64,000 nucleotides of DNA from Heliopora coerulea (Eukaryota; Cnidaria; Anthozoa; Scleralcyonacea; Helioporidae), in NCBI GenBank assembly GCA_030142905.1, contig JASJOG010000011.1:186001-250000 (forward strand). The letters run 5' to 3'. The notes below the pieces were generated by a model. The model saw nothing but the letters and a program-made list of their open reading frames with translations. It was not told the DNA's origin and did not search any database. Of this stretch, positions 45,101 through 56,800 are shown in pieces. A program made the translations under genes and the position numbers. Every line of letters starts with the position of its first letter. Position 1 is the stretch's first letter.

Positions 45101-47080
45101 TGTTAGTTGGCTCAAACTTTCATATTTCGTGTTTATTTTGAATGTTTAAAATTGGTAGAAAAGTCGTCAAAAACCATGGGTTAACCCCTTTACCTTTTGG
45201 TGAAATTTTTCGACCTCAAAAAATCATCTCAAATATTAGTCTAAAATGGCTGAAATAAAGGCAGAACTATGTTAGTTGGCTCAAACTTTCATATTTCGTG
45301 TTTATTTTGAATGTTTAAAATTGGTCGATAAATCGTCAAAAACCATGGGTTAACCCCTTTACCTTTTGGTGAAATTTTTCGACCTCAAAAATTATCTCAA
45401 ATATTAGTCTAAAATAGCTGAAATAAAGGCAGAACTACGTTACTTGGCTCAAACTTTCATATTTCGTGTTTATTTCGAATGTTTAAAATTGGTCGAAAAA
45501 TCGTCAAAAACCATGGGTTAACCCCTTTACCTTTTGGTGAAATTTTTCGACCTCAAAAATTATCTCAAATATTAGTCTAAAATGGCTGAAATAAGGGCAG
45601 AACTACGTTACTTGGCTCAAACTTTCATATTTCGTGTTTATTTCGAATGTTTAAAATTGGTCGAAAAATCGTCAAAAACCATGGGTTAACCTCTTTACCT
45701 TTTCTGAAATTTTTCGACCTCAAAAATCATCTCAAATATTAGTCTAAAATGGCTGAAATAAAGGCAGAACTATGTTAGTTGGCTCAAACTTTCATATTTC
45801 GTGTTTATTTTGAATGTTTAAAATTGGTAGAAAAGTCGTCAAAAACCATGGGTTAACCCCTTTACCTTTTGGTGAAATTTTTCGACCTCAAAAAATCATC
45901 TCAAATATTAGTCTAAAATGGCTGAAATAAAGGCAGAACTATGTTAGTTGGCTCAAACTTTCATATTTCGTGTTTATTTTGAATGTTTAAAATTGGTCGA
46001 TAAATCGTCAAAAACCATGGGTTAACCCCTTTACCTTTTGGTGAAATTTTTCGACCTCAAAAATTATCTCAAATATTAGTCTAAAATAGCTGAAATAAAG
46101 GCAGAACTACGTTACTTGGCTCAAACTTTCATATTTCGTGTTTATTTCGAATGTTTAAAATTGGTCGAAAAATCGTCAAAAACCATGGGTTAACCCCTTT
46201 ACCTTTTGGTGAAATTTTTCGACCTCAAAAATTATCTCAAATATTAGTCTAAAATGGCTGAAATAAAGGCAGAACTACGTTACTTGGCTCAAACTTTCAT
46301 ATTTCGTGTTTATTTCGAATGTTTAAAATTGGTCGAAAAATCGTCAAAAACCATGGGTTAACCCCTTTACGTTTTGGTGAAATTTTTCTACCTTAAATTT
46401 ATCTCAAATACTAGTCTAAAAGTATGTAAATAAGTATGAAACTATATTTTTTGGCCACAATTTTCATATTTCGTGCTTATTACGAAAGTTAAAAATTGGT
46501 CGAAAAGTCGTCAAAATCCATGGGTTGACCCCTTTACTTTTTGGTGAAATTTTTTGTCCTGAAAAATTCTCTCATATACTAGTCTAAAAGTATGCAAATA
46601 AGGACGAAACTATATTATTCGGCCAAAATTTTCATATTTCGTGCTTATTTCGAAAGTTTAAAATTGTTGGAAAAACCGTCAAAATCTCTGGGTTAACGGG
46701 TTTACTTTTTTTGCGAAATTTTTCCACCACAAAGTATTTCAAATATTAGTCTAAAGTGTCTCAAATAACTGCGGAACTGTGTTACTTGGGCGAGACTTAT
46801 ATGTTGGTCCTATTTAGAAAGTTTAAAATTGGTCGAAAAATCATCAAAAACCATTAGTTGACCGCTTTGGTTTTAGGTGAAATGTTTCGCGTTTGAAAAT
46901 TGACCGAAATTTTCTTCTCAAATCACTGAAATAAGGGCAAAACTAAACTATTTTGATCTAAACCTTTATATTTTTAACTATTTTCGAAAGTTTGAAGTTG
47001 GTCGAAAAATCGTCAAAATCCATGAGTTAACCCCTTTACTTTTTTGTGAAGTTTTTCAAATTCAAAAATACAATAAAATT
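42165..47080 (+). repeat. 168-bp satellite array, homogeneous centre and diverged edges
   Basis: Units share AAACCATGGGTTAACCCC, GAAATTTTTCGACCTC, AATATTAGTCTAAAA, GGCAGAACTATGTTAG and ATTTCGTGTTTATTTCG. The GGGTTA anchor recurs every 167-170 bp (for example 44171, 44338, 44506, 44675). About 19 near-identical units fill 43150-46400. Units outside that range are clearly diverged, as expected when unequal exchange homogenises the centre. A few variants differ by AAATCATC for AATTATC. No coding capacity. Confidence 0.93.
45011..46354 (+). repeat. 672-bp higher-order repeat (4 x 168) in tandem
   Basis: Rare variants recur exactly 672 bp apart: GTTTATTTTGAATG with GGTAGAAAAGTCG at 45131 and 45803, and TTGGTCGATAAATCG at 45321 and 45993. 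A four-monomer block was therefore duplicated as a unit after the monomers had diverged. Confidence 0.85.
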
Positions 47081-47084
47081 TTAC

Positions 47085-48240
47085 GCTGAAACCACTCAAA
47101 TAATATTAATACTAAAGAATTCACGTTTAAATTTCCTATTTAGATCTTATTTTGATAGATTAAGATACGTTAAAAATTAATGGAAAACCACAGTACTCTT
47201 TGCTTAAATATATCGATTTAACCTTTCTACTCTCAATTGCAGTCTATTTACATTTAGCATTTCCGAATTTATTTGTGAATATCGTGTTGTATATATAGTA
47301 TCTACCTTATCTGCGCGTGATGAACATGTTATGCGGGTCCCCGTGGCCAGATATGGCTAGAATTGCTACCAGTAATTATTACCACATCGTGCAATAAAAT
47401 TCCTCTGTTTGTAACGCTTTAGTAGATTCTACAATCAAAAATAGAGATTGTGCACTGCCTCCTGGGAAAAACAGTAGCTCAGGCTCAGATGAAAAGCGTT
47501 CGTTCAGATAACTAACCCAGGCAGCTGTTGTATTGTAAATTTCTATAATTATCTGTAAGTATTCGTGTTTATTCTGCAAAGAAATTCAGACCCTAACGTT
47601 TTGGCCGTTAGCAAGATCATTTCATCATTTTATTCACCCATCACTTCATGAAAATGACCAATGTCTTAAAAGCGATCTCTGGTTTCCGATCTTGAGGTCA
47701 GCCACAGAATCCGCAATATCGTCAAAGGGTATGTCTTAAGTGGCTCACATTATGGGAAAAATATTTATCCAACCCAAAGAATTCGACAAATGATGTCCAT
47801 AGCAGATTAGTCATTTTGTTATTAAGACAGATGTTTCATGGAATCGTTGGTCATCAGGAAGTTGCGGGTTTGATCCATCTGGGGCCTGAGATATGGGCTT
47901 GGCGAAGATTTACATACCGTAATTAACTGTAATAAACTCTTTTCAGACGATAGAATCTCTCCAGAATTTAACTCTGGCTAACGCCTGACGATTTTCCTCG
48001 TCAATGAGAGACCTACTCGCAGAAAAGGGTTAGTGAAAGCCGATTACCAGCCAGTAGGTTTGCAAAAGAATTTCATTTTGAAATACAGGGACAGGAATAC
48101 GCGAGATCAAACCCTTTTTAAGTTAAACCTTTCGAGATAGTGACGACCCCTTAGTATTTTACTCTCGCTAACGCCAGATGATTATTTACACGTCAATGAG
48201 AGACCTATCACGAGAAAAGGTTTAAACCTTTCTTGGCAGG
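47085..48240. other. Right flank of satellite; SINE fragment, no gene
   Basis: A minus-strand frame at 47579-47379 (NTTAAWVSYLNERFSSEPEL) looks like a mobile-element remnant but is not identified. A tRNA-like B box (GCGGGTTTGATCC) at 47863-47875 marks a plus-strand SINE fragment. Two copies of the dispersed CTGGCTAACG repeat lie at 47968-48015 and 48157-48205. Confidence 0.4.
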
Positions 48241-48257
48241 ATGTCTCCGTTCGACGA

Positions 48258-48407
48258 GTAAAATCTTCTGACGTTAGCCACAGTAAAATTGTCTGACGTT
48301 AGCCACAGTAAAATTGTCTGACGTTAGCCGAAGTAAAATTGTCTGACTTTAGCCACAGTAAAATTGTCTGACGTTAGCCACAGTAAAATTGTCTGACGTT
48401 ACTCCGA
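48258..48407 (+). repeat. 25-bp minisatellite, 6 units
   Basis: CTGACGTTAGCC recurs at 48268, 48293, 48318, 48343, 48368 and 48393, exactly 25 bp apart, with ACAGTAAAATTGT between. The unit is a reversed part of the dispersed CTGGCTAACG repeat. There are no unique spacers, so it is not a CRISPR-like array. Confidence 0.92.
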
Positions 48408-48419
48408 ATAAACTCGTTC

Positions 48420-48665
48420 ATGGTTGGCCAGAGTGGAAAACCTGAACAGATGAAATACTTGGTGTTAGGCGAAAATATAGCGCATGTTGATATTTTAAAA
48501 CTACGATTGAGTATAGTCCAGCGAGCTGATAAAGGAAAAGACGATTTTCTGTTGTATGTCTTCAGTATTCATGCAACTCTACCCTGCAATCGAGAACATT
48601 TCAGGAATTTCCCTTCCAAAAATTTCACATGTCATTTCACGTGCAAATCAGGTATGTTAGAGTGA
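48420..48665 (+). other. Unrecognised 81-codon open frame
   Basis: MVGQSGKPEQMKYLVLGENI and following is free of stops for 81 codons between the minisatellite and a MITE. No domain recognised; coding status is unproven. Confidence 0.2.
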
Positions 48666-48699
48666 ATAATTATCTATTCCACATCCAAAAAAAATTATA

Positions 48700-49184
48700 C
48701 AGTGAACTCTCTCTCTTAACGGACATCTCCCTGAGACGGACATCACGTTTGGTTTCGGCCGTTTATACATAATTCCACTATAACCAAACTCTCTCTAAGA
48801 CGGACACCTCCCTAAGACGGACAACGGACACTTTTCAGGTGGATAAAGGTTCAAAATACGTCTCAGAGTGGACAGATAATGGCCCGATTAATAGATTGGG
48901 GTAACGAAATTTGAATATTTCACAATAACGAAAACGACTTCTTTTCGAAAAATTGAACAAATTCTTAGTCGTATGTTCAACTACCTGACATACGGTGAAG
49001 AGCTTTCGCTCGAAACGTCAGTACCTTTCTCTCGTGGCAGAAGGATAAGTGCCGAGTGAACAATGTTTAATCGGTTTATTCCTGATCGCCGGTGTCTGAT
49101 TACGTCATCTCCTAAGACGAACACCTCTCTAAGACGGACAGTAAGAGCTGTCCCGAAGGTGTCCGTCTTAGAGGGAGTTCACTG
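48700..49184. mobile_element. Pogo/Tigger-type MITE
   Basis: TA target duplications (48698-48699 and 49185-49186) flank terminal repeats: CAGTGAACTCTCTCT on the left and, reversed, CAGTGAACTCCCTCTAAGAC on the right. Subterminal CTAAGACGGACACCTCCC blocks are repeated inside at about 48790-48830 and 49110-49140. CAGT-ended repeats with a TA duplication fit the pogo branch of Tc1/mariner. It has no transposase. Confidence 0.78.
48985..49021 (+). other. Disrupted hammerhead-like hairpin inside the pogo-type MITE
   Basis: CTGAC, ATACGGT, GAAG, AGC-TTTC-GCT, CGAAA, CGTC, AG. The second half (stem II, CGAAA, CGTC) is hammerhead-like, but the first core half is split by about seven extra bases. Probably not functional. 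Confidence 0.3.
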
Positions 49185-49482
49185 TATCATATATAAAATT
49201 AATTTTCATATGCAAATGTTTGATTTGACTTGTGAATTACGTGTTTGGTATAGTCAAGTTTCTCATGAAAAATTCTGAACGATGAGAACATGCATGCATA
49301 TGTACATATAAACAAACATTACATACTTGATATACATCTAAACGAACATTATATACTTGCCTGACTGAGTGAGTATTACGTGCGAGGGTGCTTGCGTGAG
49401 TGCCGCGTGAGAGGGTGCGTGCGTGCTTACGTGATTTCTTATTTGCAAATTTGTTGTAAGACCATCACTAAAGATTCCCTTA

Positions 49483-49773
49483 TGGCACTAACCTTCCAAC
49501 TTTTGGCTTCTCAAACAGTTTTACAAAATGCATTGTTAGTCGTTTATCTAAAGTGAGTGGTTTGTCCTGGTCGATTATCACTAATGCATACACATTTTCA
49601 TCCCTGTAAATAGCCTAAAATCTCGTACGACAACAAAAATGCTGCCCATAAAAAAGGGAAGTGACCTCAATGGCGCTAACCTTCCGACTTTTGGCTTCTC
49701 AAACAGTTTTACAAAATGCATTGTTAGTCGTTTATCTAAAGTGAGTGGTTTGTCCTGGTCGATTATCACTAAT
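49483..49773. repeat. 103-bp direct duplication
   Basis: 49483-49585 recurs at 49671-49773 with about two differences (TGGCACTAACCTTCCAACTT against TGGCGCTAACCTTCCGACTT). The minus strand across the second copy is open (49868-49581, TLDKRLTMHFVKLFEKPKVG), so it may be a piece of an unidentified mobile element. Confidence 0.7.
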
Positions 49774-50283
49774 CCAAAACTGTCATTTCTCAATGTAGAG
49801 ACCCTTGAGGCTCGACTCTTCCACCAGAGACATTTCACAAATTCCCACATATCTCTGAACACACCCATCAGCGCAGTCCAATATAAGTATACAGTTCAAA
49901 AGTATACAACTATACAATTATACAAGTATACAATTTCAAAACCACAGGAAAAAAAGCACTTGAAAATGGTTACATCATCATATTACGCCACCTTCAGCAT
50001 CTTCACAATAATACAGAGCTTCACAGATTTCTAACTCCGTAAGTATTTCGCTGAGTTTCTAGTTTTATCAAAACTTCATTAGAAGTTTCTAATGTGTTTC
50101 AACCTCTTCCGCTCTCTCTGACAAAACACGTCACCAACGCATAAAAATATACAGCTATACGTCACAGGCCGTCATGCAACGAATTAGTTGTAGACATACA
50201 CCCTTTGTTATCTTTGACGGCTTGGAGCCAAGGTGTTCCCGGTTCGAGTATTTAGGAAATACAAACTTTCTTGAGGACACCAC

Positions 50284-50550
50284 ATGAAACAGTTCACCAT
50301 CCGTAATGGTTTTCGCACTCAACCACCGATCGATATGTCTGGACTACCATGGATATGGCTCAGTTCTGCTGATTCACTTAAACTAAGTACCCTCTACAGT
50401 CAAGCAAAGCCAAGAGATTATACTTCAAAAACGATTAACTGTCTGCCAGACTTTGCTAAGAATTGTACTAACTTTGCTACCATTATTAAAAGGTTTTGCT
50501 CGATCCATCCGAATTCTAACTTGACACCGAGGCAACCTATGTCACGTTAA
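50284..50550 (+). other. Unrecognised 88-codon open frame
   Basis: The frame reads MKQFTIRNGFRTQPPIDMSG and later INCLPDFAKNCTNFATIIKR. Composition is protein-like, but no family was recognised and no splice context is clear. Confidence 0.2.
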
Positions 50551-51051
50551 GCCATATATGTTCATATTTAACTGGGATATTCCTTCCGACGTTAATTGTC
50601 TCACCTGAAACTTGACAGACTCACAAAAATTTGCTTTTTACCTGGTTAGTGTTGGAGCCAGGTCAGAAAATTTTGGCGTCGTATTAAAAATATCTTTTGG
50701 TCGAAGCCGAACAAGCATTTTTTAAAGTAAAGTCCTGATAATTTTGTTCTAACTTCAATTTCCTATTTCTATTCATATTTAATTATTGTGGGTAATCTTG
50801 TTAAAGATTTTATCATTGCAGAGCATATATTGATAAATACATTGCTAACGATGTCATATTAATCAAATACAATTAAACTAAACTGAACCAGGCTAAACTA
50901 AACAAGTAAACTTGTTTCATCTTACGTAGTCCAGTTGATCAGGAAGTGCAGTTTGAAGAATGTAGTGAAGAAATGTTGTTATTATTAACGTTATAATATT
51001 ACTATTATGATTATTATCATCGTTATTATCATTATCATTACATGATTATAC

Positions 51052-51440
51052 AGTTTCATTATGCATACATACATAAATATAGTTAGATACACACATACAT
51101 GTATACATACATACATACATGTATGTATGCATACGTGCACGCATGCATACATGCATGCATGTATGTACGCATGAATGCGTACATGCATGCATGCATGTAC
51201 ACATGAATGCACACATATCCACATAAAGACATGACGAGAAAAGGGGAGAAAAAGAGACAGGGAGAGACTGAGACAGAGACAAACTGAGAAACAGAGGGAT
51301 AAACAGAGACAGACAGACAGACAGAGTCAGAGAGACAGAGAGACTGAGAGACTGAGAGACAGAGAGACTGAGAGACTGAGAGAGACAGGCAGACAGACAG
51401 ACCGAGAAACAGAGAGAGAGACAGAGAGACAGAGACAGAT
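51052..51440 (+). repeat. Simple repeats: (CATA)n then (GAGA/GACA)n
   Basis: About 150 bp of CATACATGCATG-type units followed by about 200 bp of AGAGAGAC and CAGACAGA units. Open frames across it are artefacts. Confidence 0.9.
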
Positions 51441-51499
51441 ATTTAAATTCGGATATCTTCCAGTTAAAAAAACAAATTGTTTTACAAAGAGCCGCGTTT

Positions 51500-51945
51500 G
51501 AAAATATTTACAATTAGTACATCTGTATCTATATTTCTATATATCCTTTAATCCGATGGAGGAAGCGATGATTTCAGATATCGTTTAAAGCTATTCAAGT
51601 TTTACTAGATCTAGCATTCTCTGGGATATCATTCCAAATTTTAACTCCTTTATATGCAAAACTTTTCTTAAGAAAACCTGGATCTGTTTTCATAACCTTT
51701 TCCAGTTATAGCTCTGGTAGCACGATTCTGTAGCTTTTGCAACCTAGTGGCAATGCTAGAAGACACATTGCCCCATGCAAAATCACAATAATCAAATAAA
51801 GGTTTTATTAAAGAATTGTATATTGTTACGGATGTTTTCTCTCGAACAAAACGTCTAACTTGACGTAGGCTAGCTGTAGCAACACGTTTCTCTGGCGGTA
51901 GTATCAATATGATCAAACCACGAGAGCCTTTCATCGATCAATACC
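51500..51945 (-). pseudogene. CR1-like LINE C-terminal fragment
   Basis: Minus strand: VRRFVREKTSVTIYNSLIKP, LFDYCDFAWGNVSSSIATRL, QKLQNRATRAITGKGYENRS. This is the conserved post-RT segment of CR1/L2-type LINEs. The copy is truncated at about 51960, next to a (GA)n tract, and the remaining tail is full of stops. Confidence 0.8.
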
Positions 51946-51993
51946 CCTAAGGACTTCGTTACCTGAACTCTGTCTCTGTCTGACAGACAGACG

Positions 51994-52057
<64 letters not shown>
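51994..52057 (+). repeat. (GA)n microsatellite
   Basis: About 60 bp of perfect GA dinucleotides between two LINE remnants. Confidence 0.95.
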
Positions 52058-52059
<2 letters not shown>

Positions 52060-52060
<1 letters not shown>

Positions 52061-52445
52061 ATATTTAAACACGGAATTTCATTAATTTTCATTGCTTTTC
52101 ATGAAAGCCGTGATAATAGTTAAATAATTATTTACATAATTGTGGAGGAGAGACTTCGACATTATTTCGAAAACTTCTTAATGAATAAATATTTCTTTGA
52201 TCGGAACTCAACGAGTTCCATGCTTTTACTCCTTAATAAATAAACTTTTCTTAAAGTACTCAGATTTTTGGATTAGGGAATTTGAGATTTATATCATTAT
52301 TTCTTTGGTTATAATGGATAGTATCCATTACCCTACTGAATTTATCGATTAAATAACTAGGTGCTCTATTATGCATAATCTTATTCATCATTACTAATAT
52401 TTGTTTAGAGCGCCTAATAGCTATATTGTTCCATCCCAGAGAGAG
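52060..52445 (-). pseudogene. Second LINE C-terminal fragment
   Basis: Minus strand translation with stops: NNIAIRRSKQILVMMNKIMH, SYLIDKFSRVMDTIHYNQRN, NLKFPNPKI, then VKAWNSLSSDQRNIYSLRSF. KAWNSLS..R...SLRSFR is a typical LINE terminus. It is a different subfamily from the fragment at 51500. Confidence 0.65.
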
Positions 52446-52689
52446 ACAGAGAATCAGACCGAGTTACAGAGAGAGAGAAAGAAACCCAAAGAAACAGATA
52501 TAGACAGAGACAGGGAAACAAAGAGATATCTAAAGACTGATATTTCTCCGTTATCAGTTAAAATTAACCGCTCTTACGAATGTCTGATAACCACTTCCTA
52601 TCATGGAACGGTATTACGACATCACAAATCATTATTAATAGAACAGATGCGGTGGCATCGTACAGGGAATTGAGAATTAACTCTTTCCC

Positions 52690-52775
52690 AGCTACAGCTC
52701 TCCCTTTGACGAGTAAAATTATCTGGCGTTAGCCAGAGTAAAATCAAGTGGCTTTAGCCAGAGTAAAATGAAAGA
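52690..52775 (-). repeat. Dispersed CTGGCTAACG repeat, duplicated core
   Basis: On plus: TTTGACGAGTAAAATTATCT, GGCGTTAGCCAGAGTAAAAT, then a second GGCTTTAGCCAGAGTAAAAT 24 bp on. It belongs with the blocks listed at 33315-33363 and with the 25-bp minisatellite. Confidence 0.65.
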
Positions 52776-53837
52776 AGTCTTATCTAGCCGGTAAGGACTT
52801 AAAGAGTCACAAGCACACAAGAATCCTCCAGGTTTGTTTTTCGGTCTCTTGTGATAAAAGACGTTTATACTGAAAGTCCATATCACTTTCTATTGTTTCG
52901 GTTATTGGCGTCGCTATTATAGATTGGACCATTGGGTACGTAAAAAGGATGCGCCTCGGTTTCTTATCATAAATTTCCACCTTTTCCAGTGATTTCCCTT
53001 CGATTAGTTTCCTAAATCTTAGCCTGTACGCCAGATCTGATTACAAGCAAGCAAGGCACCCAGAACGTGTAGGGATTTTCCTTGAACAAACGCTCTGAAT
53101 TACAAATGTACAAAAATCTATCTAAACTTCTGAACACCAACACAAACTAAGGGTAGTGTCATTTAAGAGTGTGTGGCTCTGTCATTGACCCCCGCCAATG
53201 ATGACACGTGTGTTTGTTGGGATAAGTTCCAGATTTATGGGTATTTCTTTTTGAATCGTAGTATAACTGGCTCTGCAAATCAAACTGTCGGGTCCAATTC
53301 ACGAGCCAAGGTATTTTTAGAGTCACTTTACAGGCCACTGTGTTCATGGTCATGTCACAGTAAACTTGATCACGTCTTTTTTGGTTTGCTATTTTCTTTT
53401 TCTTCTCAGGGGTTTTAACATGCAGTGTACCGCATGGATCATGTTTCATAAAATACCACAGCACCAGGAGATGCACTGCCTTGTGGCTTACCTCATAATA
53501 TCCTGTGTTCTCCACTATTTTTTTCCCTTGATATCATTACAATAACAAAATACTTGCTTTCATCATAAATCTAGACACACATTGGATTCATTGTCACAGT
53601 ATGCGTTTGGTCTGTGCTAAGAGCGTTGTTAACAAATGCTGTGATTTTCTCAAATAACGTGTGAACGATAAATACAGTGTACCCGAAACGACTTCGGGCA
53701 ATGGGTCAGCAGGTATAACTGACAAATTGTCGTTCTTTCAACAGCGTGACCTGCCAAAGTGGCGCTTTCCATGTAATAACTGCTTTCAACGACAAGTAAT
53801 GGAACTTGAATAGGCGTGTTATTGTCTGTGTCAAATC

Positions 53838-56800
53838 ATGCCACGGGTTGTACCGGATCAAAAAGCCAAGTTTCTTACAGACCCTCTGTTCAGAGAGTTA
53901 CAAATGGATTCAGAGGTTTGATATAAATATTGACGATAAGGAAGACTAACTGGTAGACCATTCATCCGACCAGGTCCTATATACACATAAGAGATTTGGA
54001 AGGATTTTATGACTATAGAAATATAACGTGAATATGGTATTAAAGGCTTAATTTAAGTTCCCGGAGTATTGTCTTTTAAAACAGTTTCCAGAATGCTATG
54101 TTATGATGTAGACTACAATTAGGCATGGAGGTGCAAACCTCTTTGGCTTCAAACCATGTATATCATTAGTTTGTTTGCAGTCTTTGCTATACATGAACCA
54201 TCTCAGCTGTGTTTACTCTTTCTCTGATTACATACCAGGGATGGATCAGTTTAGAACTGAGCCGAATTTGTAAGCTGAAGTTTTGCGTAGCAATGTTGTT
54301 TGTGTGAGAGAAATCACACAGTCTGAGCCACTAAGACCTGGGAGTAAACTTACATAAAATTATGGGAAGGAGCACACAAACAAGAGGTACAATCCCTAAA
54401 CAAACATAGCAAGATTTATTGTTCATTGCGTTAAATTGTGCTTTAAGGTTACCCGATGTTGTTTTTGTCTTCTTAATAGATCAGATACACAAATTATCTA
54501 GACTATTGTTTGGAGGAGAGGCAACTTCGTTTCCGAGCAGAATGCTATGAAGGCAACTGTAAGATTGTGAGTGTGTTTCCTGTTTTGGCATAGTATTCGT
54601 TCATAGTGGTACTCTGTGGCTACAAATTAGAAATACTACTTACTCGACAGACTGACTTATATACCTGTTGTTTTTTATTTTCATGCTCTCAATGTAAATA
54701 CGATATTTGTAAGCCTAATATACGGTTAAAGATTCTGTAGTAATTGATCTCACTCCTTTGGGAGGCTGCAACTTCACTAAAAATCGTACAGCAAACCACT
54801 CCTACAGAATAGTACAGTTTAGAGGTCGTTACTTATTCCTTAGTTTGAAAACACACATGGACTAAAGCTATTGCCCAATCTACACATGGTTCAACATTTG
54901 AACATTCCTTTATCGGCAGTCCGGAATGTTTGCTAGTATCGAATCTCCAACCACTTCCAGACAGCTAGAGCAATTTTAAAAAGCGACCCTGGCCGGATAG
55001 GTAAAGATTTTCTTTTTTACAAGGCTCTGTGCTGTAAACTATTGATATTCTCTTACCAGGGATTTGTTTGCAACGGTATAAACTTAAGCCTGTCGATGCC
55101 TAAACCGCCTGGTTTTCGGTACACTTCGTCGTATTATGTTGACTTCAGACGAGAACGAGGAAAGGTGAGTTTCATGGTAGAACGTGACCGGATGATATTA
55201 TTAAAAATCAAATGGCGTAAATGAACTTCCCTCTTCATTTGGAAAAAAACAAAGGTATAATAGACATCAACTAACGAAGCAATTTTATCAAGCCTCGTTA
55301 ATTTTGATGGTTGGTAAAACGATCTGCTCTAATTTGCATGGATTATTAACAAGTTTTCAATTTAGAACAGTTGAATCAAGAAAATCTCAGTAAACTCTTG
55401 CATTGTTGTAAGCCGCAGCAGCAACCAACGCCTAAACGAAAAAGCCAACATTCGCAAACACGACGTGCAGCTAACGAACGAAATCCGGTCTTTAACAACG
55501 TGGCTAACCACAGGATGATGTGTACTTCCTATGGATTGTCTATCAATACATGCTAAACCGCCCGACGAAGTCTACAGATTAGTTATTATACCTCTTCCGG
55601 CTCTTGTACAAGTGTTAGTTTTGTGTTGTGTCTTTAACAGTCAACTCCAAATCGTAGTGGTTTAATTTGTACCATAATTCCAGAAATGTGAAACTGCTCG
55701 TTAAATTCAAAGTTTGTGTTTAGGTTTACCTGACCTGTCCGCTCATTTTTAACGGAGTTTGTGTGAATTTCTGCGGATGTTTAGACGTCGAGAAGCTAGT
55801 TGGGTTTGGACACTTGGAATTCGACGAAAAATCAGCTCAGGTAGGTTTTGACATGCTAAAGGAAGTGATAAAGTCTGGACCATCCGAGACTTTTGGGCCA
55901 GAATTTATAGACACGCAACTTCACAACCGCCTTCTATAGTTTTTTGTAGCACCACGCCTGGCACATATACGATGTGATATGACTGTATCGGAGTGTTGAC
56001 TTCTATAGTCTGATACGGCTGCTGGATTATTCATGTACCAAATTTTAATCCACGAAAACCCGAGACAATCCATTCTGGTTGTAGGGGTACAGTTCTCCAA
56101 TAATAAACCTTCAAACGCATCATTAAAGTTTCAGAGACATCATTTTTGAAAACCAAGCTTCCGTGGTCAGAACACGACCCCAGTGTTACTCTAAGACTGC
56201 GTTTCGACACTGTAGTCTGCTAAACTTTGATGAAACACTTGGAGAAAAAACTTAAGAATTAAGACGATTATACACTTAGAGGAATCCGACGACATTTGTG
56301 TAAGATATCAGGTCTCTGACGGAAATCTCTAGTACTATATGATCAGGGAGATTTTTGGGCCAGAAACCTAGTCTTTGGAACAGAGAAATGTTCTAATCAG
56401 GAACACCTAGTTTCTGACCTGAAAGTCTCCGAGATGAGGATGATGCACTTGGGCATTTTGTGTTTGATATTTGGTCTCCGAAAGTCTTAATCAAAAGTTA
56501 GGTGGACTTCATTGTATATATGATCAGTTACAGATACCTCGTTGGGTATCACCGCCTTAACACGAAGTGGAGTCCTCATGGATTGCAGGACCTATGCTGT
56601 TCTATCTTATCAGAAGACCAGTTTAATAACCTGTCTTTAGCTGTAAGAAGAAAGTTTATAAGTAGTAATTATTTAGGATTTTTAACATATACCTCTAAAG
56701 TTTGAGTGAGAGTCAAACGACAGAAATGTGATCTTATTCATGACCATTTAACTACTTAATGGCGACAACAAGATTTTCTTGAGCACATATTTAAAATTTA

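Noticed and set aside
47579..47650. Hammerhead-like stretch on the minus strand (CTAACGGCCAAAACGTTAG)
   Set aside because: A CTAACG/CGTTAG hairpin and a nearby TGATGA are present, but GAAA is replaced by AAAA and no three-helix junction can be drawn.
48258..48407. Regular 25-bp array resembling a CRISPR
   Set aside because: The units are contiguous with no unique spacers, and the context is a eukaryotic genome.
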